The translations under genes and the position numbers were made by a program. A stretch of DNA of 10,665 nt from Actinomycetota bacterium (GTDB taxonomy: Bacteria > Actinomycetota > Acidimicrobiia > Acidimicrobiales > AC-14). Every line of letters begins with the position of its first letter. Position 1 is the first letter of the stretch. Below, in pieces: positions 1-6,618 of the stretch. The stretch spans positions 1 to 10,665 of the forward strand of contig JAIVIH010000337.1 of the NCBI GenBank assembly GCA_020200615.1, given 5' to 3'. The notes beneath the pieces are model-generated. The model saw only the letters and a program-made list of their open reading frames with translations, was not told the origin of the DNA and ran no database searches.

Positions 1-680
1 CGCCAGCGGGCACGGGTTTCGCTGCGGCGGAGCTCGAACCCTTCACCCGGCCGCCAGCCTCGCCAGCTGCGCAGCAAGCGGTCGCCGGCCGGCCTCCGGG
101 GCGTGGAGCCCTGCCTCCAGACCATCACGAACCGGTGGATAGCGGTGACAGCGGTGAGGGCCAGCATCAGCCACAGGATGGGGACCAGGAACCGGCTGAA
201 GAGCAGGCCCACGCCCACGAACATCATCCGCTCGGCCCGCTCCATGAGGCCGCCCCGGGCCGAGAAGCCGAGGGATTCGGCCCGAGCCCGCTCGTAGGAG
301 ACCAGGTTGGAGGCACCGAGCACGGCGAAGGGCAGCAGGGCGGCGTGACTACCGTGGGTGGACGCCAGGTACCAGGCCACGCCTCCGAGGACCACGGTGT
401 CCGACACCCGGTCACTGACGGAATCGAAGAAGGCGCCACGAGGCGACGACGTGCCCGAGGCCTTGGCGACAGCCCCGTCGAGCAGGTCGGGAATGGCAGA
501 AGCGGCGAGGAGGCCAGCGCCCACCAGCAGCCATCCCCGGCCGATGGCCAGCCCCGCGAAGACGGAGATGACGACGCCGGTGGCCGTCAACTGGTTGGCA
601 GTGATCCCCAGCTTGCCCAGGCCGGATCCAACCGGTCGAAGGCTCCGCTCCACGCCCGTGCGGCATCGCTTGTCGAACAT
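1..680 (-). CDS. pgsA: Phosphatidylinositol phosphate synthase (CDP-alcohol phosphatidyltransferase family), 3' end beyond window
   Basis: This integral membrane enzyme would join CDP-diacylglycerol and inositol-1-phosphate to make phosphatidylinositol phosphate, the first step towards phosphatidylinositol and its mannosides. The frame is open from the ATG at 680 to the left edge, so 226 residues are visible and the stop is missing. The family signature is complete: D65, D68, G69, A72, G82, D86 and D90 match DxxDGxxA(R)...GxxxDxxxD, with the usual Arg replaced by Lys73. A later stretch (SYERARAESLG, 128-138, and GLMERAER, 144-151) resembles the part that distinguishes inositol-phosphate from glycerol-phosphate enzymes. 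Several hydrophobic helices follow (about 33-46, 51-63, 112-127, 152-185) and the tail is basic. The start has GAGGAG about 8 bases upstream. It is divergent from the EF-G-like gene. Assignment to the inositol branch rests on motif memory and actinobacterial character; a phosphatidylglycerophosphate synthase is the alternative. Confidence 0.88.
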   Translation of the reverse strand, partial: MFDKRCRTGVERSLRPVGSGLGKLGITANQLTATGVVISVFAGLAIGRGWLLVGAGLLAASAIPDLLDGAVAKASGTSSPRGAFFDSVSDRVSDTVVLGGVAWYLASTHGSHAALLPFAVLGASNLVSYERARAESLGFSARGGLMERAERMMFVGVGLLFSRFLVPILWLMLALTAVTAIHRFVMVWRQGSTPRRPAGDRLLRSWRGWRPGEGFELRRSETRARW

Positions 681-820
681 CCGAAGCTCCTCGCTCCAGC
701 TCGGCTCGATGGCTCGGCCTGCCCGCTGTTGAGCTGCTTGTGAAATCTTCCTCTCCAATTTACCAGGGGGGACCGGTACGCTGCACTAACCCTGGCTCCC
801 GACCCGCAGCGAGGCGCCCC
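681..820. promoter_or_regulatory. Divergent intergenic region with candidate promoters
   Basis: This 140-base gap separates the divergent PIP synthase and EF-G-like genes and includes an AT-richer patch at about 735-765, unusual for this sequence. Plus strand: TACGCT at 777-782 fits the actinobacterial TAnnnT -10 element and would give a leader of about 30 bases, but no good -35 precedes it. Minus strand: TAAATT at 762-757 also fits TAnnnT and would give a leader of about 70 bases, again without a clear -35. A frame in phase with the EF-G-like gene is open back to a GTG at 740, but those 27 codons lack family resemblance and a ribosome binding site. Confidence 0.28.
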
Positions 821-2878
821 GTGAAGAGCTTTCCTCCGGCCAAGATCCGCAACGTCGCCCTCGTGGGGCATGGCGGGGCGGGGAAGACGAGCCTGGCCGA
901 GGCCCTCCTGTTCTGTTCGGGCGCCATCACCCGGCTGGGCCGGGTGGAGGACGGCACGACCACCACCGATTTCGACCCCGAGGAGGTCCGCCGGCACATC
1001 TCGCTGTCCCTGGCCCTGGCCCCCTTCGAACACGAGGGGCACAAGGTCAACCTCCTCGACGCGCCCGGCTACGCCGACTTCGTCACCGACGTCAACGCCG
1101 GCCTCCGGGTGGCGGATCTGGCCATCCTCGTGGTGAGCGCAGTCGAGGGTCCCGAGGTGGGTACCGACGTGGCCTGGAGGATCGCCGAAGGCCTGGGCCT
1201 GCCCCGCATGTTCTTCATCAACAAGCTCGACCGGGAGCGGGCCAGCTTCGACCGGACCCTCGAGCAGCTGGGCGAGCGCTACGGAACCGGCGTGGCTCCC
1301 CTCGAGTTGCCCATCGGCCAGGAGGCCGACTTCCGGGGCGTGGCCGACCTGCTGAGCGACACCGCCTTCCTCTACGAGGGGGGCACCGGTCACCAGGGCC
1401 CGATCCCCCCGGAGATGGAGGAACGGGAACACGAGGTCCGCGACAACCTCATCGAGGGCATCGTCGTGGCCGACGATGATCTCATGGAGCGCTACCTCGA
1501 AGGTGAGGAGCTTTCGCCCAAGGAGCTGCGGGAGACGCTGGCCAAGGGAGTGCTCGAGGGATCGGTGTTCCCGGTGTCGTGCGGGGCCGCCACCAAGTTG
1601 CTGGGAATCGACCGCCTGGCCTCCCTTATCTGCGAGTTGGGCCCGTCGCCGCTCGAACGCCCGGCGGTCACCGTCCAGGCCGGAGGCACGACCACCGAGG
1701 TCCAGCCCGACCCGTCGGGCCAGCCTCTCGCCCTCGTGTACCGCACGCTGGCCGACCCCTACGTGGGCAAGGTCTCGTTCTTCAAGGTCCTGTCGGGGAC
1801 GGTCAGGCCCGACGTCCACCTGACCAACCCCCGGAGCCACAGCGACGAGCGCCTGCACGGCCTGTTCACCATGCGGGGCAAGGAGCAGGACCCGGTTCCC
1901 GAGGTACCCGCGGGCGACATCGGCGCCGTGGCCAAGCTGGCCCACACCTTCACCGGGGACACCCTGGCCCCCAAGGGGACGCCCGTGGTCGTTCCGCCCA
2001 TCGAGCCGCCCGTCCCCGTGCTGTCCATCGCCATCCGCCCGAAATCGAAGGGGGACGAGGACAAGCTGATGACCGGCCTGCACCGGCTTCAGGAGGAGGA
2101 CACCGCGCTCCAGGTGAGGCGGGACGACGAGACCCACCAGACCCTGCTGTCGGGTATGGGGGAGACGCATCTGGCCCTGGTCACCGACAAGCTCCTCCGC
2201 AAGTTCGGGGTGGAGGTGGAGACCGAGGAGGTCAAGGTCGCCTACCGGGAGACGATCACGGGCACGGCCGAGGCCGAGGGGAAGCACAAGAAGCAGACTG
2301 GGGGCCATGGCCAGTTCGGAGTGGCCTTCGTCCGGGTGGAGCCGTTGGAGCGGGGCGCGGGCTTCGAGTTCGTGGACAAGATCGTCGGCGGGGCCATCCC
2401 CCGCCAGTTCATCCCTGCGGTCGAGAAGGGCATCGCCGAGACCATGGCTACCGCCGGGGTTTTCGGTTATCCCGTGGTCGACGTGCGCGTGACCCTGTTC
2501 GACGGCAAGTTCCATGCCGTGGACTCGTCCGAGCTGAGCTTCAAGATGGCCGGCTCGTTGGGCTTCCGCGAGGCCATGAGCAAGGCCGGGCCCGTCATGT
2601 TGGAGCCGGTCTCGATCCTGGAGGTCACCGTGCCCTCGCAGTTCCAGGGCGACGTGATGGGTGACCTGAACTCACGCCGCGGCCGGGTCCAGGGCACCGA
2701 AGCGGTCGGCGGGGGCGAGCAGTTGATCACCGCCCTGGTCCCCACGTCGGAGATCCTCCGGTACTCGATCGACCTCCGCTCCATCACCGGGGGGCGGGGC
2801 CGGTTCAGCGCCCGCCACAGCCACTACGACCTGCTCCCGAGCCACCTCGTCGACAAGGTCGCCAAGAAGTCGGAGTGA
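821..2878 (+). CDS. Elongation factor G-like translational GTPase (EF-G2/FusA2 type)
   Basis: A 685-aa protein with the full five-domain EF-G layout, close to the usual 690-700 aa: G domain about 9-275, domain II 300-395, III 398-472, IV 475-595, V 597-680. The GTP-binding elements are the P-loop GHGGAGKT (16-23), DAPGY (80-84), NKLD (134-137) and SCGAA (253-257). The switch II catalytic His of canonical EF-G (DTPGH) is Tyr84 here, a trait I associate with the EF-G-like paralogue group (mycobacterial FusA2, Thermus EF-G-2) rather than the housekeeping factor. The absence of rpsL, rpsG and tuf nearby also argues for a paralogue. I chose GTG 821 because the family similarity begins there (KIRNVALVGHGG) and GAGG lies just upstream at 811-814; an upstream GTG at 740 would add 27 unrelated residues. 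The stop is 19 bases before the DinB-family gene, suggesting cotranscription. The cellular role of such paralogues is not well settled. Confidence 0.93.
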   Translation: MKSFPPAKIRNVALVGHGGAGKTSLAEALLFCSGAITRLGRVEDGTTTTDFDPEEVRRHISLSLALAPFEHEGHKVNLLDAPGYADFVTDVNAGLRVADLAILVVSAVEGPEVGTDVAWRIAEGLGLPRMFFINKLDRERASFDRTLEQLGERYGTGVAPLELPIGQEADFRGVADLLSDTAFLYEGGTGHQGPIPPEMEEREHEVRDNLIEGIVVADDDLMERYLEGEELSPKELRETLAKGVLEGSVFPVSCGAATKLLGIDRLASLICELGPSPLERPAVTVQAGGTTTEVQPDPSGQPLALVYRTLADPYVGKVSFFKVLSGTVRPDVHLTNPRSHSDERLHGLFTMRGKEQDPVPEVPAGDIGAVAKLAHTFTGDTLAPKGTPVVVPPIEPPVPVLSIAIRPKSKGDEDKLMTGLHRLQEEDTALQVRRDDETHQTLLSGMGETHLALVTDKLLRKFGVEVETEEVKVAYRETITGTAEAEGKHKKQTGGHGQFGVAFVRVEPLERGAGFEFVDKIVGGAIPRQFIPAVEKGIAETMATAGVFGYPVVDVRVTLFDGKFHAVDSSELSFKMAGSLGFREAMSKAGPVMLEPVSILEVTVPSQFQGDVMGDLNSRRGRVQGTEAVGGGEQLITALVPTSEILRYSIDLRSITGGRGRFSARHSHYDLLPSHLVDKVAKKSE

Positions 2879-2897
2879 CCTACCGGGCGACTCCCAC

Positions 2898-3446
2898 GTG
2901 AGCCTGAGCTGGAAGTGCCCGGAGTGCGGACTGGACTTCGACACCATCTCGCCCCGTGACGCGGTGCTGGCCGTGCGCACCTTCCCCCGCCGTTACCGGG
3001 CCCTACTGACCCATTTCGACCCCGACGAGGACGTCGACGACGTCATCCGCCGGCGGCCCGCCCCCGACGTGTGGTCGGCCCTCGAGTACACCGCCCACGT
3101 GGCCGAGGTCCTCGATCTGCTCGCTCCGGTCATCCGACAGATCGAGATCGAGGACAATCCTCACCTCTACTTCTTCGACTCCGACAAGCAAGCCGAGGAA
3201 CAGTCCTACAACGACTGGCCCCTCCTCCGGGCCATCGGCGACCTGGAGAGCGCCTGCGCCGATCTATCCGCGGCCATCGAGTTCGTGGATCCGGTGAACT
3301 GGTCGCGCAGGGGCACCTTCGACTGGGGCGAGAGGGAGGCCATCGACATGGCCCGCAACGCCGTCCACGAAGGGGCCCACCATCTGAGGGACGTCGAGCG
3401 CGTGCTCACCCAGGTGCGCGGCCGGCCAACGGCCGAGGACTGGTGA
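2898..3446 (+). CDS. DinB-family protein with N-terminal CPEC motif
   Basis: A 182-aa protein with the DinB/YfiT-like four-helix-bundle pattern. The likely metal-binding histidines are H67 in the EYTAHVAEV helix and H157 and H161 in the last helix (HEGAHHLRDVERVL). The VWSALEYTAHV stretch is typical of actinobacterial members, which include thiol-dependent S-transferases and many unassigned proteins. The N-terminus carries one CxxC pair (C7, C10 in WKCPECGLDF), like half a zinc ribbon; no second pair follows, so zinc binding there would need a partner chain or another ligand. It begins with GTG 19 bases after the EF-G-like stop, without a convincing Shine-Dalgarno, and is probably cotranscribed with it. 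It ends 19 bases from the convergent DoxX-family stop. The substrate is unknown. Confidence 0.85.
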   Translation: MSLSWKCPECGLDFDTISPRDAVLAVRTFPRRYRALLTHFDPDEDVDDVIRRRPAPDVWSALEYTAHVAEVLDLLAPVIRQIEIEDNPHLYFFDSDKQAEEQSYNDWPLLRAIGDLESACADLSAAIEFVDPVNWSRRGTFDWGEREAIDMARNAVHEGAHHLRDVERVLTQVRGRPTAEDW

Positions 3447-3465
3447 GCGTTCTGAGAGGCTCGGG

Positions 3466-3840
3466 CTAGCCGGGAAGGGCGGCGGCGGTGCGCTTGCGGA
3501 CCTGCCCCGCGGCCCGCTTGGCCCTCCAACGCAGGGACGGGTCACCCTCGGTGTCGAACACGGCGTGGAGGAGTCCGCCCAGCAGGCTCACGTTCTTGAG
3601 GAAGTGGGTCTGCTGCTGACGCTTGCGGTTCGGGTCCTGCTCTTCCCAGAACCGGTGGCCGGCGAGCGTGGTGGGAACCAGGGATCCGGCCAGCGCCGCT
3701 GCGGCCAGGCGGGGGAACCGGCCCAGGGCCAACAGGATCCCGGCCCCGACCTGCACGCAGGCGTTGACCTTGACCAGCTGCTCGGTGTCCTCGGGGACGG
3801 GGAGGGTGTCGGCCAGCGTTGGGGTCACCGGCTCGGTCAC
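3466..3840 (-). pseudogene. DoxX-family membrane protein lacking its N-terminus
   Basis: The 124 residues from GTG 3840 match the middle and C-terminal parts of actinobacterial DoxX-family proteins: an LPLP-like segment (LPVPEDTEQLVKVNACVQVG), one or two hydrophobic helices (about 27-62), LVPTTLAGHRFWEE, an HFLKNVSLLGGLLHAV helix and a basic tail. Family members normally begin about 35-40 residues earlier with a first transmembrane helix and a GG..ALR-like motif. Nothing like that is found upstream in any frame; instead the DNA is already the end of the radical SAM gene. The GTG has no visible ribosome binding site and may not be a true start. The gene therefore looks truncated by a deletion or recombination that joined it to its neighbour, unless the assembly is wrong. 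DoxX proteins have been linked to redox and thiol homeostasis, but this truncated copy is probably not functional. Confidence 0.72.
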
Positions 3841-5486
3841 CTCGCGGCCCCACGCCGCGGCGGAAAGCGTTGTAGAAAGCCATCGTCTCCTCCGTCAGGC
3901 GTTGCTCCTCCTGAGCCTCGTGCTCGATCAGGCCATTCAGATACGACGGATCGGCCTGAAGCGCAGCCAGCGAGTTGGACTCGACGTGGTCGAGCGCTTC
4001 CCTGAGTGTGTAGCACGCGACCCGGTTGCAGACCGCGGTGAGATGGCGGCCGTACGCCTTCTCGGCTGCGGTGGCAGGGCGACGGCCTGACACCCGGAGG
4101 TGAAGCTCGAACTGAAGGGCTCGCAGGATGTGACAGAGGCCCTGGTCGCTGAAGTTCCGCAGATGGAAGGCCTGCAACATCCACTCGTAGTACAAGTCGA
4201 GACGAGGGTCGAGGAAGTTGTAGTCGGGCTCGAACTCGTTTCCCAGCAGGCGGCCCTCGGCCTCGAGTTGCCGCTTGAGGGGAGTGCCGGCGTAGGGAAG
4301 CGTGCGGCAGAAGGTGGCGACCGTCCACCCGTCGCCCACGAACCGCTCGAGGAACTCGATGTTGTTCCGGACGTTGCGGATCTCGCTGTAGGGCTCGAGG
4401 AGCATGAAGCCGAAGTCGAAGGACAGGTCCAGGCGACGGAAGATGTCGGCGGCCCGGAAGTGAGCCTCGGGTTTGAGCTGCTTGTTGAGGTGGACCAGCG
4501 TCTCCTCGTCACCCGATTCGACTCCGAGATAGACGTGCGTCAGCCCACCCAGGTCACGCAGCTCACGCATGGACTCCTCGTGAACCTCGTCGGACCGGCA
4601 ACTCATCTTCATCGACACCCGGCCCCGCATCTCGGTGCTACCGATCTCCCGGGCGACCTCGACGGCCCAGCTCCGCGCCCGCCGCCCGGTAGCGAGAAAG
4701 TCGTCATCCTGAAACAGGAACGTCGTCACCCCCCGCCGGCTGTAGAGGTCGAACATCTCCGCGACGACGGCCTTCGGGGACCTCAGCCGGCGAAGCTTGC
4801 CCCCTTGAGCCTCGTAGAAGGGGCGGATGCTGCAGAAGCTGCAGTTCCACGGACAGCCGCGACTTCCCAGCATGGATGCCGTGGGCAGCGGTTGGTGCTC
4901 GTAGTCGACATCATCGCGGTCGGGCAGGGGGAGGACGTCGAGATCCTCGATCGGCTCTCGATGCCGGTTGGCGACTCCACGGCCGTCGCTGTCCCTCCAG
5001 GCCAGGCCGAGCAGGCCCCTCCAGTCACGGTCCGTCTCGAGATGGTCGAGAAGCTCGACGAGCGTGGCCTCGCCCTCGTAGCAGACGACCGAGTCCAGGC
5101 CCGGCATGCGTTCGACAACCTCGACCGGATCGAAGCTGGGGTAGTGGCCCCCCATGGTGATGTGGCCTGGGTACCCGCTGGTTCGCAGGGCGGCGATCAC
5201 CTTGGCGAAGGCCGGCGCCATGTACTGGAAGATCAGCGAAAAGCCCACGACGTGGGGCAGCAGAAGGGTCGTCCTGATAGGTGACGACCTCACAGACGTG
5301 GCCGTAATGGCGGGCTGCCGAAGCCAGGTAACGAACCCCTAGGTTGTCCTGGTCCTGGAACCCGACGAGCAGCAGGCGCAGGCCACTGCCCGGAGGACGC
5401 CGGGCGTCGGGCGAGAAATCGACCTCGCCGCGGCGACCGAATGCCACCCGCTCTCCCGCGGCGAGCGAGGTAGACGAAGGGTCCAT
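3542..5486 (-). pseudogene. B12-binding-domain radical SAM protein, frameshifted and with lost stop codon
   Basis: Two frames together give a cobalamin-binding-type N-terminal domain followed by a radical SAM domain. The first frame starts at ATG 5486 and carries the first Rossmann strand and helix (LRLLLVGFQDQDN ... HYGHVCEVVTYQDDP). Similarity then jumps near 5255-5270 to another frame with PHVVGFSLIFQY, MGGHYPSFDP and the iron-sulfur signature C-PWN-C-SF-C (cysteines at about 4855-4832). Further on are FLFQDDDF, YLGVESGDEET and a long helical C-terminal region. Besides a shift equivalent to skipping one base, about 8-10 residues seem to be missing there. At the 3' end family-like sequence stops near FYNAFRRGVG (about 3850); the frame then reads the DoxX gene out of phase to 3542, adding about 100 meaningless residues. 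ATG 5486 lies 3 bases after the stop of the 109-aa gene, so the two are probably one operon. The reaction is unknown; such enzymes do methylations and other radical chemistry. Confidence 0.8.
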
Positions 5487-5489
5487 GGC

Positions 5490-5819
5490 TCAGCCTGGTC
5501 CGCCCTCGAGCTGCTCCTTCACCAGGGCCTCCATCGATTCGAGCCGCACTCGCTCAGCCGCGAGCTGGTGCAGGGTCGCCTGCAGCTGGACCTTGCTCAA
5601 GCGACCGATATCGACGGGGGACGGGTCTCCCGGCCTCGGGACCTTGATCTTGGCCGCCGCCAACGCGGCGCGGCTGGGCCGGGCTCGGACGATGTCGTCG
5701 GGCGCCGGGTCCGAGGCCAGGCCGATCGGGTCGAGGTTCTCGAGAATGCCCGACTGTTCGATGATGCTTTCCAGGAAGTCCACCCTGCGCTGAAGCATGC
5801 GGAACTCGAGACCGTCCAT
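5490..5819 (-). CDS. Small coiled-coil protein of unknown function, paired with the radical SAM gene
   Basis: A 109-aa protein I do not recognise. I chose ATG 5819 because AGGAGG stands at 5829-5824, 4 bases ahead, the best ribosome binding site in this part of the window; an in-frame start at 5864 has none. The chain has heptad-like helices at both ends (about 4-24, LEFRMLQRRVDFLESIIEQ, and about 74-104, rich in Leu, Ala, Glu and Arg), joined by a Pro/Asp-rich middle with a short AALAAAKIKVPRPGDP segment. It has no cysteine, no signal peptide and no membrane helix. Its stop lies 3 bases before the radical SAM start, implying translational coupling and a shared task. It could be a partner, scaffold or substrate of that enzyme; the C-terminal EGGPG is too weak to call it a RiPP precursor. 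A promoter-like pair lies about 130 bases upstream. Confidence 0.7.
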   Translation of the reverse strand: MDGLEFRMLQRRVDFLESIIEQSGILENLDPIGLASDPAPDDIVRARPSRAALAAAKIKVPRPGDPSPVDIGRLSKVQLQATLHQLAAERVRLESMEALVKEQLEGGPG

Positions 5820-5823
5820 GGCG

Positions 5824-5829
5824 CCTCCT
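5824..5829 (-). promoter_or_regulatory. Strong ribosome binding site AGGAGG deciding the 109-aa gene start
   Basis: AGGAGG on the minus strand is followed by CGCC and then ATG 5819. It argues against the longer in-frame start at 5864. Confidence 0.7.
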
Positions 5830-5952
5830 GTGTGCCGTCCCCGCGGCGACGCCGCAGCACTCATCGCCCCCAGATCGACGCTCGCCGTGCCGCCCGCTCC
5901 GAATGCGTCCTCGCCAGACCATCCGAGGCGCAGTCTCTACTGGCCTGAATGT

Positions 5953-5981
5953 GTCCTACACCCGAGGCTGTCGAGCGTCAA
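5953..5981 (-). promoter_or_regulatory. Candidate sigma-70-type promoter for the coiled-coil/radical SAM operon
   Basis: On the minus strand TTGACG (5981-5976) and TAGGAC (5958-5953) are separated by 17 bases, a good match to the actinobacterial TTGAC-TAnnnT pattern apart from the last base of the -10. Transcription would start near 5946, leaving a leader of about 125 bases before ATG 5819. The surrounding gap, 5820-6029, holds no gene that I can support. Confidence 0.4.
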
Positions 5982-6029
5982 GAGTCAAAGGGCCATGCCA
6001 ACGCCGCCGACTCGCAGGTGTGTCTGTGC

Positions 6030-6536
6030 CTACCTCGCGGTGTACCCGGACCAGTCCTCGGGGTTGGCCTCCACGAAGTGGGAGAGGACGTTGCCGTCCA
6101 CGGCGTCGACCAGGACCAGTGCCCGGTTCTCCGGCGGCTCCTCGGCCGAGTACAGGAGGATGCGCCACGTCGGCCGGCTGAGAAGCCCACGCCAACCGAG
6201 CTGGGCCGAGGCATGCCCGACGGGAAACCCGACCTCGCTCGCCGCCGCGACCAGGGCGTCCAGATCACGCACGGCCAGGGGCCACCCGCTGGCCAGGTGG
6301 TAGGCGCCCAGGGCGAGCAGCAGCACGCTGATGCCGAAGAAGCCGGCGTTCACGAGCACGGGATCCCGATTGCCGGCGGCCCAGGCCAGGAGGCACAGGA
6401 CGGCGAGCCCCAGGTAGAGCCACCCCGGCCGCCGGCGGCGGCGAATGTCGGGAAAGGTGTAGGGGCCCCGGACGGCCGAGACGTCGAGATCCTCGGGAAG
6501 CGAGTCGTGCTCCTCGGGCAGATCCGTCCCGGCCAT
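6030..6536 (-). CDS. Two-helix membrane protein of unknown function
   Basis: A 168-aa protein. An acidic N-terminus (about 1-28) and an arginine patch (RRRRRPGW, 32-39) precede two transmembrane helices (about 40-54, WLYLGLAVLCLLAWAAG, and about 62-82, rich in Leu, Gly and Ala). A soluble C-terminal domain of about 85 residues follows, with LDALVAAASEVGFPVG, TWRILLYSAEEPP and NRALVLVDAVDGNVLSHF. The positive patch before helix 1 suggests that both ends face the cytoplasm. I do not recognise the family. ATG 6536 has no Shine-Dalgarno but has a TAnnnT element just upstream that could give a leaderless mRNA. An open frame continues upstream to 6875, but that part lies antisense to the next gene and is not credible. 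The gene diverges from the PEP-synthase-like gene, with 82 bases between starts. Confidence 0.75.
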   Translation of the reverse strand: MAGTDLPEEHDSLPEDLDVSAVRGPYTFPDIRRRRRPGWLYLGLAVLCLLAWAAGNRDPVLVNAGFFGISVLLLALGAYHLASGWPLAVRDLDALVAAASEVGFPVGHASAQLGWRGLLSRPTWRILLYSAEEPPENRALVLVDAVDGNVLSHFVEANPEDWSGYTAR

Positions 6537-6543
6537 GGCCAGA

Positions 6544-6549
6544 AGGGTA
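6544..6549 (-). promoter_or_regulatory. Candidate -10 element for a leaderless transcript
   Basis: TACCCT (minus strand, 6549-6544) fits TAnnnT and ends 7 bases before the A of ATG 6536, so transcription could start at or next to the start codon. This would explain the missing ribosome binding site. No convincing -35 is seen, which is common for such actinobacterial promoters. Confidence 0.35.
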
Positions 6550-6618
6550 GGCGGCCCAGGAATGCGCGGCGCCCATCCGGTGTTGAGCGCCCCAGAGGGG
6601 TTTCGAGGGGAAGTGCCG

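Noticed and set aside
740..820. N-terminal extension of the EF-G-like protein from GTG 740
   Set aside because: No ribosome binding site, no family similarity in those 27 residues, and it would cover the divergent promoter region.
587..2515. Long open frame (642 codons) on the minus strand opposite the EF-G-like gene
   Set aside because: It is the mirror of a real gene in GC-rich DNA. Its translation has no recognisable domain, while the plus strand encodes a complete EF-G-like protein.
1579..2664. 361-codon plus-strand frame inside the EF-G-like gene
   Set aside because: Low-complexity Arg/Gly/Pro-rich translation, in an alternative frame of a clear gene.
3447..3465. Terminator between the convergent DinB and DoxX genes
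   Set aside because: The 19-base gap shows no stem-loop.
4100..5284. 394-codon plus-strand frame opposite the radical SAM gene
   Set aside because: The minus strand carries the CxxxCxxC radical SAM signature and family sequence; the plus-strand translation shows no family pattern.
5490..5819. RiPP precursor next to a B12 radical SAM enzyme
   Set aside because: At 109 aa it is mostly helical, lacks a core peptide rich in Cys, Ser, Thr or repeats, and the EGGPG end alone is not a leader cleavage site. Kept only as an unknown partner protein.
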